Part shown: positions 8,367-16,623 of the stretch, one piece after another
How the letters are laid out: every line of letters starts with the position of its first letter
Numbering within the stretch: the stretch's first letter is position 1
From: Desulfobulbaceae bacterium
GTDB taxonomy: Bacteria; Desulfobacterota; Desulfobulbia; Desulfobulbales; Desulfobulbaceae
Assembly: GCA_024763055.1 (NCBI GenBank)
Contig: JANTGH010000003.1
Location: 1-58,971, forward strand
Direction of reading: 5' to 3'
DNA: 58,971 nt
Position numbers and translations under genes: made by a program
The notes under the pieces: generated by a model
The model's input: only the letters and a program-made list of their open reading frames with translations
What the model was told of the DNA's origin: nothing
Databases searched by the model: none

Positions 8367-9671
8367 ATGAAAAAAGTGACAAGACGTGACATCATGAAAG
8401 CGGGTGCCGGTCTGGCTGTCCTCGGCGTAGCAGGCGACCTGGTGCTCCCGGCAGGTGCCGTCGCCACATCTTTTACTCCGGAAAAAGGCGCCGCCCTGCG
8501 CGTGCTGCGCTGGAAACGTTTTGTTCAGGGAGATGAAGACCTGTGGAACGCCAACACCAAAAAATTTACCGAATTGACAGGTGTAAAAGTCAAAATAGAT
8601 ACTGAATCATGGGAAGACGTGCGACCCAAAGCCGCAGTTGCCGCAAACATTGGCAGCGGCCCGGATATTATTATCGGCTGGTATGATGATCCCCACCAGT
8701 ATCCGGACAAGCTGGTCGACCTGACGGATCTTGCGGAAGGCCTGGGCAATGAACTTGGCGGCTGGTACCCGGTCTGTGAGAGTTACGGCAAGCGTGATGG
8801 CCGCTGGATTGCGCTCCCGCTTGGAGCGGCCGCCAACTGTCTTGTCTATCGTGAGAGCTGGATTAAGGAGGCCGGTTTTGACAAATTTCCAGCCGACACC
8901 GACGGATTCCTGAAACTCTGCCAGGCGCTCAAGAAAAATGGTCATCCCCCGGGATTTGCCCTTGGCAATGCAGTTGGCGACGGCAATATGTGGACCCATT
9001 GGCTGCTCTGGACCTTTGGCGGTAAAATGGTCAATGATAACAATGAGGTGGTGATAAATTCTCCGGAAACAGTCAAGGCCCTGGAGTACGCTAAAGAGCT
9101 GTACCAGACATTCATTCCGGGAACGGCATCCTGGCTGGACAGCCATAACAACAAGGCCTTCCTGTCCGACAAGATCAGTATCACCAATAATGGCATTTCC
9201 ATTTATTATGCCGCAAAAAGCAAGAACATGCCGATTGCCAAGGATATTAACCATTCCCCATTTCCGATTGGTCCGGTCGGACGCCCGACCGAGCTGCACC
9301 TGTTCACCCAGGCCATGGTCTTTAAATATTCCAAGTATCCAAATGCCGCAAAAGAGTACCTGCGCTTTATGTGGAGCAAAGAACAGTACGAACCGTGGCA
9401 GCAGGCCGCCATGGGCTATATTACCCAGCCGCTGAAAGCATACGAAGCCAATCCGATATGGACCTCGGATCCGAAACATACTCCGTATCGCGATACCCTG
9501 GCCAGAATGCTGCCCAACGGATATTCCGGAACACTGGGCTATGCCTCGGCTGCCGTGATGGCTGACTTTATTGTCGTCAACATGGTCGCGGAAGCTGCCA
9601 CCGGAGCTGTTTCTCCCAAAGCGGCCGCCGCCAAAGCGGAAAAAAGGGCTAAGCGGTATTACCGGGTGTAA
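8367..9671 (+). CDS. Extracellular solute-binding protein, Tat-exported (CUT1 family)
   Basis: Periplasmic receptor delivering substrate to the MalF/MalG-type permeases. Seen: an N-terminal twin-arginine signal (TRRDIMKAG followed by a hydrophobic stretch and an alanine-rich cleavage region near residues 30-35), then a cluster-B solute-binding fold of usual size (434 aa). Ribosome-binding site AGGAGGAAGG ends just before ATG 8367. Tat export means the protein folds in the cytoplasm first. The downstream enzymes (LarA-like, DUF1537, PdxA2, glycerate kinase) suggest a sugar acid as ligand rather than a neutral sugar, though CUT1 receptors mainly bind oligosaccharides, polyols or glycerophosphate-like ligands. 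Confidence 0.93.
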   Translation: MKKVTRRDIMKAGAGLAVLGVAGDLVLPAGAVATSFTPEKGAALRVLRWKRFVQGDEDLWNANTKKFTELTGVKVKIDTESWEDVRPKAAVAANIGSGPDIIIGWYDDPHQYPDKLVDLTDLAEGLGNELGGWYPVCESYGKRDGRWIALPLGAAANCLVYRESWIKEAGFDKFPADTDGFLKLCQALKKNGHPPGFALGNAVGDGNMWTHWLLWTFGGKMVNDNNEVVINSPETVKALEYAKELYQTFIPGTASWLDSHNNKAFLSDKISITNNGISIYYAAKSKNMPIAKDINHSPFPIGPVGRPTELHLFTQAMVFKYSKYPNAAKEYLRFMWSKEQYEPWQQAAMGYITQPLKAYEANPIWTSDPKHTPYRDTLARMLPNGYSGTLGYASAAVMADFIVVNMVAEAATGAVSPKAAAAKAEKRAKRYYRV

Positions 9672-9689
9672 AACTTCGTTTATTCCTGT

Positions 9690-9708
9690 GCCGGATACTT
9701 TATCCGGC
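9690..9708 (+). promoter_or_regulatory. Hairpin after the binding-protein gene
   Basis: GCCGGAT (9690-9696) pairs perfectly with ATCCGGC (9702-9708), with a 5-nt loop and no T-run. It sits 19 bp after the binding-protein stop and 50 bp before the first permease. Such intercistronic hairpins often protect binding-protein mRNA and reduce permease expression. Confidence 0.45.
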
Positions 9709-9757
9709 GCGGGCTGTTCGTGTGATTTTTTTCTACTGAACCCGATCTCCCATTGTT

Positions 9758-10702
9758 ATGGCGCAACAAACCCAATCTGCTGTGGTGCCGCCCAAAATTA
9801 CCTTCTGGGAACGCTTTGAAAACAACCGGAATCTACTCGGCCTGTTTTTGATGCTGCCCACCGCAGCACTGCTGGTGACCTTTCTCGCCTATCCCCTGGG
9901 GCTTGGCGTATGGCTTGGCTTAACCGATACGACCATTGGTCGGGAAGGAGTTTTTATAGGCCTGGAAAATTATAAATGGCTTTTTGCCGACAGTGTGTTC
10001 TGGCTTTCTGTTTTTAATACCTTTCTCTATACCACGGTTGCCAGCACCATTAAATTTGGCCTGGGTCTCTGGCTGGCCCTGATTCTCAATCAGCATATTC
10101 CATTCAAATCTCTTATCCGGGCCATCATCCTGCTGCCATGGATCGTTCCCACGGTGCTCTCCGCCGTTGCCTTCTGGTGGATTTACGATTCGCAGTTTTC
10201 CATTATCAGCTGGTCGCTGATGAAACTGGGATTCATCGATCAGTACATTAACTTTCTTGGCGAGAAGAACAATGCCCGGGCAGCAGTCATTATCGCCAAT
10301 ATCTGGCGCGGAGTTCCCTTTGTCGCCATTTCCCTGCTGGCGGGGCTGCAGACCATCTCCCCCATCCTGTATGAGGCGGCAACCCTTGACGGAGCCAATA
10401 AGTGGCAGCAGTTCAGGCATGTCACCCTGCCCATGCTGACGCCGATTATTTCCGTGGTCATGACCTTTTCCGTGCTTTTTACCTTCACGGATTTTCAGCT
10501 CATCTACGTCCTGACCCGGGGTGGACCTATCAATGCGACCCACCTGATGGCAACCCTCTCTTTTCAACGGGCCATTCCGGGCGGCCACCTGGGCGAAGGC
10601 GCTGCCATTGCTGTTGCCATGATTCCTTTCTTGCTTGCCGCTATTCTCTTTAGTTATTTTGGTCTGCAGCGCCGGGCCTGGCAGCAGGGAGGGGGCCACT
10701 GA
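9758..10702 (+). CDS. ABC transporter permease, MalF/UgpA type
   Basis: First inner-membrane subunit of the CUT1 importer. Seen: six hydrophobic segments in 314 residues and the EAA loop that contacts the ATPase (EAATLDGANKWQQF, about residues 206-219). The N-terminus is short (about 28 residues before the first segment), as in UgpA rather than MalF. It shares one base with the next permease (TGA/ATG at 10700-10704). No strong ribosome-binding site is visible before ATG 9758. Confidence 0.94.
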   Translation: MAQQTQSAVVPPKITFWERFENNRNLLGLFLMLPTAALLVTFLAYPLGLGVWLGLTDTTIGREGVFIGLENYKWLFADSVFWLSVFNTFLYTTVASTIKFGLGLWLALILNQHIPFKSLIRAIILLPWIVPTVLSAVAFWWIYDSQFSIISWSLMKLGFIDQYINFLGEKNNARAAVIIANIWRGVPFVAISLLAGLQTISPILYEAATLDGANKWQQFRHVTLPMLTPIISVVMTFSVLFTFTDFQLIYVLTRGGPINATHLMATLSFQRAIPGGHLGEGAAIAVAMIPFLLAAILFSYFGLQRRAWQQGGGH

Positions 10703-11589
10703 TGTTTGGACGGAAAAAGGAGAAAGAGACCGGCCGGGAGGGCATGGGCTATCTCAGTTCACTTCCCCTGCGGGTGGTCACTGTGTATGTTCCCCTGGTT
10801 GTTTTTATTATCCTGCTGCTCTTTCCATTTTACTGGATGGGTCTGACCACACTAAAACCCGATACCGAGCTGTTGGATTTAAACAGGTTTAATCCGTTCT
10901 GGGTCACCATGCCGACCCTCGCGCACATAAAAAAACTGCTGTTTCAAACCTCGTATCCCCGCTGGCTGTGGAACACCATGCTGATTTCGGTGCTGTCAAC
11001 CTTTATCTCTATTTTCTGCGCCGTCCTGGCCGCCTACGCCATTGAACGTCTGCGTTACAAGGGGTCACGCTTCATCGGCATGGCTATTTTCCTGGCCTAC
11101 CTGGTGCCGCCGTCCATTCTCTTTATTCCGCTGGCAACCATGGTGTTCAAGCTGGGCCTGTTTGATACCAGACTGGCGCTTATCCTGACCTATCCGACCT
11201 TCCTGATTCCCTTCTGTACCTGGCTGCTGATGGGATATTTCCGCTCCATCCCCTATGAAATTGAAGAGTGTGCCATGATTGACGGCGCCTCCCGTTTTCA
11301 GGTGCTGATCAAGATCATGCTGCCCCTTGCCGTTCCGGGCCTGATTTCGGCCGGTATCTTTGCCTTTACCCTTTCCTGGAACGAATTCATCTACGCCCTG
11401 ACCTTTATTTCATCATCGGAAAACAAGACCGTGGCGGTCGGGGTTATTACCGAGCTTGTCGACGGCGATGTGTACCACTGGGGTTCTCTGATGGCCGGAG
11501 CCCTGCTCGGTTCCCTGCCGGTGGCCATTCTCTACTCCTTTTTTGTTGAACATTATGTTTCCAGCATGACCGGAGCGGTGAAAGAGTAA
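10702..11589 (+). CDS. ABC transporter permease, MalG/UgpE type
   Basis: Second inner-membrane subunit of the importer. Seen: six hydrophobic segments in 295 residues and an EAA-like loop in which alanine is partly replaced (EECAMIDGASRFQVL, about residues 190-204). A charged cytoplasmic start (FGRKKEKETG) precedes the first segment. Start and stop overlap with the upstream permease indicates translational coupling. The catabolic enzymes begin 27 bp after its stop, which supports one long transcript. Confidence 0.94.
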   Translation: MFGRKKEKETGREGMGYLSSLPLRVVTVYVPLVVFIILLLFPFYWMGLTTLKPDTELLDLNRFNPFWVTMPTLAHIKKLLFQTSYPRWLWNTMLISVLSTFISIFCAVLAAYAIERLRYKGSRFIGMAIFLAYLVPPSILFIPLATMVFKLGLFDTRLALILTYPTFLIPFCTWLLMGYFRSIPYEIEECAMIDGASRFQVLIKIMLPLAVPGLISAGIFAFTLSWNEFIYALTFISSSENKTVAVGVITELVDGDVYHWGSLMAGALLGSLPVAILYSFFVEHYVSSMTGAVKE

Positions 11590-11616
11590 TGTCGATTTCT
11601 ATTCGTTGAGGCGGAT

Positions 11617-12894
11617 ATGGCAAAAGTTACAATACCATTTGACGGCAAGCCCCTCCGGTTCCAGGTGCCGGATGCAAATCTGATCGAGGTGCTCAGCCCT
11701 GCCCGATCCCGGCCGCTTATCCGTCTTGGGAAGGAAATAGAAAAAGCCCTGGATAACCCGATTGGCCAGAAACCGCTGCAGGATTGGGTCAGGCCGACGG
11801 ACAGGGTCATTCTAATCAGTGATGACAACACGCGCCTGACCCCTGCTGACCGTATCATCCCGCCCATGCTCGACAGGTTGAATGCGGCAGGCGTTGCCGA
11901 TGAGAACATCTCCTGCATTATGGCCCTGGGAACCCACAGATACATGTGCCGGGAAGAGTTGATCGCCAAGGTCGGGCCTGGTGTGCTTGAGCGGATCAGA
12001 GTTTTTAATCATGAATGGCGGGATCCGGCCGCCCTGGTTGATCTTGGTGTTTCACGGCACGGCACGCCTCTTCTGATAAATCGGGCGGTTGTGGAAGCCG
12101 ATGTGGTTATCGGCCTCGGGGCCATTGTCCCGCATCATATCCCTGGATTTTCCGGTTCGTCCAAGATTATTCAGCCTGGTGTCAGCGGGGCCGGAACAAC
12201 GGCGCAGACCCATATCCTCTCCTGTGAAAGCGGAGGCGATTCTTTTCTTGGCATCCACGACAATCCGGTTCGCAGCGATATGGATGATATTGCCGACCGG
12301 GTGGGAATGTCGACAATTTTTAATGTTGTCCTCGACAGCGACGGCAGGGTGTGCGGCCTGTTTTTCGGCGAGATGCGGGCCAGCTATCGCCAGGGGATTG
12401 AGCTGGCACGCAGGATCTACGGAGTGCCCTATTGTGAAACACCGGATATTGTTCTGGCCAACTCCCATCCCTGCAATCTCGATTTCTGGCAATCGCACAA
12501 GTCACTTTACCCGGCCCAGCGTATGATCAAAAAGGGCGGCTCAATCATCTGCTGTACTCCGGCTCCGGAGGGGGTGAGTCCGGTGCACACGGAACTGCTT
12601 TCTTTTACGTCTTGGTCATCGGCGAAAATCAAAGAGGCCTACCATGCGGGAGAGCTGAAAAACGGTGTTGCCTGCGCCCTGGCCATTGCCTGGGCAATGG
12701 TTCGAGAAAAGGCTGAAATAATTACCGTTTCTGAGGGAATATCACCAGAAGAAAAAGAGGCGCTCGGACATATTCATGCGCCGGATATTGGTTCTGCCCT
12801 CAAAATTGCTTTCGACCATCAAGGGACGGCAGCGCGCCTGACAGTCCTGACCCATGCCCCTGATATGCTGCCCATCCATACCCCTGCCCGGTGA
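11617..12894 (+). CDS. LarA-family nickel-dependent racemase/epimerase (DUF2088)
   Basis: Cytoplasmic 2-hydroxyacid racemase or epimerase acting by hydride transfer through a nickel-pincer nucleotide. Seen at positions matching characterised lactate racemase: SDDNTR (Arg73), GTHR (His107), PHHIPGF (His173/174), Lys183 for covalent cofactor attachment, and His199. Catalytic histidines and cofactor lysine are all present in a protein of the usual length (425 aa). The next genes phosphorylate and oxidise four-carbon sugar acids and phosphorylate glycerate. C2 epimerisation of a tetronate, or racemisation of glycerate, is therefore more likely than lactate racemisation; this is inference. The cofactor genes larB, larC and larE are not in this window. 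The stop overlaps the next start by 4 bp. Confidence 0.88.
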   Translation: MAKVTIPFDGKPLRFQVPDANLIEVLSPARSRPLIRLGKEIEKALDNPIGQKPLQDWVRPTDRVILISDDNTRLTPADRIIPPMLDRLNAAGVADENISCIMALGTHRYMCREELIAKVGPGVLERIRVFNHEWRDPAALVDLGVSRHGTPLLINRAVVEADVVIGLGAIVPHHIPGFSGSSKIIQPGVSGAGTTAQTHILSCESGGDSFLGIHDNPVRSDMDDIADRVGMSTIFNVVLDSDGRVCGLFFGEMRASYRQGIELARRIYGVPYCETPDIVLANSHPCNLDFWQSHKSLYPAQRMIKKGGSIICCTPAPEGVSPVHTELLSFTSWSSAKIKEAYHAGELKNGVACALAIAWAMVREKAEIITVSEGISPEEKEALGHIHAPDIGSALKIAFDHQGTAARLTVLTHAPDMLPIHTPAR

Positions 12895-14174
12895 TGCCGA
12901 ATCTTGCCTTTAGAGAATTGATCGTTGTGCTGGCGGACGACCTGACCGGGGCCGCAGATACCGGTGTCCGGTTTCTACGGGCAGATCGTCCCGCCTGTCT
13001 GCTGGCGTTCAGTGAGCTTGATAATGTCCCTCTGGAAAAAGCGGATGTTCTTTCCGTATACACCAGAAGCAGAGCTCTGGACGGAAAAATCGCTGCGGAA
13101 CGAGTGGGCGGAACGGTTGAAAAATTGCAGTCTTTAAGACCAGCGTTGATCTATAAGAAGCTGGATTCCTGCATACGGGGCAATGTTGCCCGGGAGCTTG
13201 ACGCGATTCTGGAAAGACTGCCGATCCAGGCCTGTTTTATCGCCCCTGCCTTCCCGGAACAGGGGCGCACAACAGTACACGGCATTCATTTTCTCCATGG
13301 TGTCCCGGTTGCAGAGACGGAAATGGCCCGGGACCCGATAACTCCGGTTGCCCAGTCGGACCTGGCCCGTTTTCTTGCAGCAGAAAGTTTCTATCAGGTT
13401 GGCCGGATCGATATTGATGACTATGACCAGGGCCGGGAATTTGTTCGAAACAGAATTGCAACTCTGCTTGGACAGGGATGCCGCTCTATAATTTTTGACG
13501 CTGCCCATCAGGAGCATCTGAACCTGGTGGCGGAGCTCGGACTTTCTTTTTTCACTGACTGTATTTTTGCCGGCTCTGCCGGCCTGGCGGCCGGGGTAGC
13601 CAAAAAACTCGGGCGTAGTCGTCCCGCACCATTGCATGCCGGGAAGACTTCAGGAGGAAATAATACAAAAATACTCTATCTGTGCGGCACAGCCTCGGAA
13701 AAAACCGCCGAGCAGGTACAACAACTGCTTGCCGCAGGCAATTGCAGTGAACTGGTTCTTGATGCTGAAACACTTGCCGGGCTTGCGCAGCAACAGCACG
13801 GGCGATTAGCCTCTGATGCGGCAAAACTTCTCAAATCAGGACCGCTGGTTATTCATATTTCCGCGCGGCCGGCAAAGGGCTTTTCTGCAGACCCTGAAAA
13901 AGTGCTTCGGGGTCTTACCCGTTTAACCTGTACACTGCTCAACCTGGAGCAGCTCTCCTGTATTTTCCTTTCCGGAGGGGACACGGCGGATGCGGTGCTG
14001 CAGGCAACAGGCGTGCAATATATCCATCTTGATCAGGAGTTGCTTTCCGGAATCGTTCTGGGACGCTGCTTTGGCGGGATGCTTGATCAGGTACCAGTCG
14101 TGACCAAGGGTGGCAGCTTTGGTACTCCGGACATTTTATTGCAGGTTTCCGGCCACCTTGAAAAAGTTATTTAA
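12891..14174 (+). CDS. Four-carbon acid sugar kinase (DUF1537; DtnK/OtnK-like)
   Basis: ATP-dependent kinase that phosphorylates tetronates such as D-threonate or D-erythronate at the 4-position, in the cytoplasm. Seen: N-terminal DUF1537 domain opening with VVLADDLTGAADTGVRF, KKLDSCIRGNVARE near residue 90, and a C-terminal nucleotide-binding domain with FLSGGDTADAVL near 360 and a closing KGGSFG motif. Length 427 is typical. It overlaps the LarA-like gene by ATGA and is followed 13 bp later by pdxA2. In characterised pathways this pair turns D-threonate into dihydroxyacetone phosphate and CO2. Substrate stereochemistry cannot be read from sequence. Confidence 0.92.
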   Translation: MMPNLAFRELIVVLADDLTGAADTGVRFLRADRPACLLAFSELDNVPLEKADVLSVYTRSRALDGKIAAERVGGTVEKLQSLRPALIYKKLDSCIRGNVARELDAILERLPIQACFIAPAFPEQGRTTVHGIHFLHGVPVAETEMARDPITPVAQSDLARFLAAESFYQVGRIDIDDYDQGREFVRNRIATLLGQGCRSIIFDAAHQEHLNLVAELGLSFFTDCIFAGSAGLAAGVAKKLGRSRPAPLHAGKTSGGNNTKILYLCGTASEKTAEQVQQLLAAGNCSELVLDAETLAGLAQQQHGRLASDAAKLLKSGPLVIHISARPAKGFSADPEKVLRGLTRLTCTLLNLEQLSCIFLSGGDTADAVLQATGVQYIHLDQELLSGIVLGRCFGGMLDQVPVVTKGGSFGTPDILLQVSGHLEKVI

Positions 14175-14187
14175 AATGAGGGCCCAG

Positions 14188-15225
14188 ATGACAGATAAAA
14201 AGCCTCTGCTCGGGATTACCATTGGCGATCCCGGCGGCATCGGCCCTGAGGTATCGGTAAAGGCCTTAGGCGATGAACAGATTTTCCAGGTATGCCGTCC
14301 TCTGCTGATCGGAGATTCCGAAATCATTGCCGATGCGCTCGGGTTCTGCCGACTGGATGCAACCGTCCACAGTTGCTCTGTTCCCGAGCAGGGAGTATAT
14401 CGTTTAGGGACCATTGATGTCCTTGATCTCGGGAATATGCCCCTTAAACAACGTCGACATAAGATGATCACCGCCGACCAGGGCAGGGCCTCTTTTGAGT
14501 ATGTGGCAAAAGCCATAGAGCTTGCCATGGCAGGACAAATTGACGGTACGGTAACGGGGCCTATCAGCAAGGAGGCGATCAATGGTGCCGGGTATCATTA
14601 TGCGGGACATACCGAAATTTATGGTTCCCTGACCGACACCGTTGACTATGCCATGATGCTTGTTGACAATGGTTTCCGAGTGGTTCATGTCTCCACCCAT
14701 GTCAGCCTGCGCGAGGCCTGTGACAGAGTGAAAAAGGATCGCATCACTACGGTGATCAATTTAACCCATTCCGCCGTCCGGCAGATGGGTGTTTCTTCAC
14801 CCTCGATTGCCGTTGCCGGCTTAAACCCCCACTGTGGCGAAGGCGGGATGTTTGGTGATGAAGAAATGCGGGAAATCCTGCCAGCCGTGCGGGAGGCAAA
14901 TGCACGCGGACTTACTGTTGAAGGGCCGATCCCGGCGGACACCGTATTTGTTAAAATGCGGGGAGGAATGTTTGACGCAGTCGTGGTCATGTATCATGAC
15001 CAGGGCCATATTCCGGCAAAACTGGTGGGGTTTCAGTATAATGACCGAACAAAGAGCTGGGACAGCATGTCCGGGGTCAATGTCACCCTGGGGCTGCCGA
15101 TCATTCGCACCTCGGTGGATCACGGCACCGCCTTTGACAAGGCCGGGGACAACTGCGCCAATCCACAGTCCATGGTTGAGGCCATAAAACTGGCGGCTGT
15201 GCTGGCTGCCGCAGGAGTGTCGTAG
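14188..15225 (+). CDS. pdxA2: PdxA2-type 4-phosphotetronate dehydrogenase (decarboxylating)
   Basis: NAD-dependent oxidation of 4-phospho-D-threonate (or D-erythronate) with decarboxylation to dihydroxyacetone phosphate. Seen: PdxA fold with GITIGDPGGIGPE near the start, TGPISKEAI, the metal-binding histidines in YAGHTE, THVS and YHDQGH, and GLPIIRTSVDHGTAFD at the C-terminus. I start it at ATG 14188, preceded by GAGGG at correct spacing (345 aa). ATG 14176 is in frame 12 bp upstream but lacks this signal. Pairing with a DUF1537 kinase argues for catabolism rather than pyridoxal-phosphate synthesis. Confidence 0.92.
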   Translation: MTDKKPLLGITIGDPGGIGPEVSVKALGDEQIFQVCRPLLIGDSEIIADALGFCRLDATVHSCSVPEQGVYRLGTIDVLDLGNMPLKQRRHKMITADQGRASFEYVAKAIELAMAGQIDGTVTGPISKEAINGAGYHYAGHTEIYGSLTDTVDYAMMLVDNGFRVVHVSTHVSLREACDRVKKDRITTVINLTHSAVRQMGVSSPSIAVAGLNPHCGEGGMFGDEEMREILPAVREANARGLTVEGPIPADTVFVKMRGGMFDAVVVMYHDQGHIPAKLVGFQYNDRTKSWDSMSGVNVTLGLPIIRTSVDHGTAFDKAGDNCANPQSMVEAIKLAAVLAAAGVS

Positions 15226-15239
15226 GATCCTGTCGGCCA

Positions 15240-16508
15240 ATGGAGAATACAAAGGCAACACAACTTCTGCTCGACTTGTTTCAGGCGGCCGTCCAGGCTG
15301 CACATCCGGCAAACTGTCTGCCGTCCAGGCTTCCCGAGCCGGGAATGCGGACGATTGTGATCGGGGCGGGCAAGGGGTCCGCCATGATGGCCCATGAGCT
15401 GGAAAAACGGTGGCCGGGTGCGCTGGAAGGGATTGTGGTCACCCGCTATGGGCATGCTGTGCCATGTAGAAATATTGAGATTATCGAGGCCGGACACCCA
15501 TTGCCTGATGAGAACAGCGTCCGGGCCGCGGACAGGATACTGAAGCTGGTTAGAGGCCTTGGCCGTGAAGATCTGGTTATTGCCCTGATCTCCGGCGGCG
15601 GGTCGGCGCTTTTATGCCTGCCTCCCGAGGGAATATCACTTGCCGAAAAAATGGCGGTGAATTCGGACCTGCTGAAAAGCGGCGCCACTATCAGTGAAAT
15701 GAACTGCGTGCGCAAGCATATCTCTGCCATCAAGGGCGGGCGTCTGGCTGCAGCCATTGCCCCGGCCCGGCTCGTGACCTGGTTGATCTCGGATGTGCCC
15801 GGGGATGATCCGGCAATGATCGCCTCCGGTCCTACTGTAGCTGATGATACCAGCGTGGAAACCGCCCTGCGAATTATCGGGCAATACCGGATTCCGCTCT
15901 CTGATGGCCTGCGCACCTATCTCGCCGGTGGGCAGGCTGTCACGCCGAAAAAAAACAACCATGTTTTCGACAATACGCTCACCAGGATCATTGCCTCGCC
16001 CATGCAGAGTTTACAGGCAGCAGAGCGGCTGGCCCGACAGCAGGGCTTTACCGTCTTGTGTCTTGGGGATGCCCTGGAAGGAGAGGCACGGGAAGTAGGC
16101 CGGGTCCATGCCGGAGTGGCCAGGTCCATTGCCCGGTTTGGTATTCCCGTTACATCGCCGGCAATACTGTTAAGCGGCGGGGAAGTTACTGTTACCTTGA
16201 CAGGAGAAGATGCGGGACGTGGCGGTCCCAATCAGGAATTTCTCTTAGGCCTTGCCCTGGAGCTGGATTCTCATATCGGTATCCATGCCCTTGCCTGCGA
16301 TACCGATGGCATGGATGGCAGTGAGCCGGTTGCCGGCGCGATAATTCATCCGGATACCCTGAAACGGGCAGCAATACACCAGCTTTCCATCCGGGACGCT
16401 CTCAAAACCCATAACAGCTATAAATTTTTTAAAGAGCTGGCCGACACAGTCGAAACCGGCCCGACCTATACCAATATCAATGATTTCAGGGCAATACTCC
16501 TAAAATAG
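15240..16508 (+). CDS. Glycerate 2-kinase (GckA/TtuD, MOFRL family)
   Basis: ATP-dependent phosphorylation of D-glycerate to 2-phosphoglycerate, feeding lower glycolysis. Seen: N-terminal Rossmann-like domain with GAGKGSAMMAHELE, VVTRYGH and LISGGGSALL (about residues 115-125), NCVRKHISAIKGG, and a C-terminal MOFRL domain with LLSGGEVTVT and GGPNQEF. Length 422 is normal. It is the last gene of the catabolic block, 14 bp after pdxA2. Its presence means the operon can also handle a three-carbon acid, either imported or derived from the tetronate route. That is a reason to consider glycerate racemisation as the LarA-like enzyme's job. Confidence 0.92.
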   Translation: MENTKATQLLLDLFQAAVQAAHPANCLPSRLPEPGMRTIVIGAGKGSAMMAHELEKRWPGALEGIVVTRYGHAVPCRNIEIIEAGHPLPDENSVRAADRILKLVRGLGREDLVIALISGGGSALLCLPPEGISLAEKMAVNSDLLKSGATISEMNCVRKHISAIKGGRLAAAIAPARLVTWLISDVPGDDPAMIASGPTVADDTSVETALRIIGQYRIPLSDGLRTYLAGGQAVTPKKNNHVFDNTLTRIIASPMQSLQAAERLARQQGFTVLCLGDALEGEAREVGRVHAGVARSIARFGIPVTSPAILLSGGEVTVTLTGEDAGRGGPNQEFLLGLALELDSHIGIHALACDTDGMDGSEPVAGAIIHPDTLKRAAIHQLSIRDALKTHNSYKFFKELADTVETGPTYTNINDFRAILLK

Positions 16509-16623
16509 GCCGTCTTTCTTTTTCCTCACAAGACCAATCAACTTACTTGCTATGTATATCCGCGCCGGAGAAGATGAAAATTAACCCGCATGGCCGGGCC
16601 CGTTTGGCCGGCCACAACAAACC

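Noticed and set aside
8607-10699. Long antisense frames opposite the binding-protein and permease genes
   Set aside because: They mirror strongly conserved transporter genes and lack domains or ribosome-binding sites.
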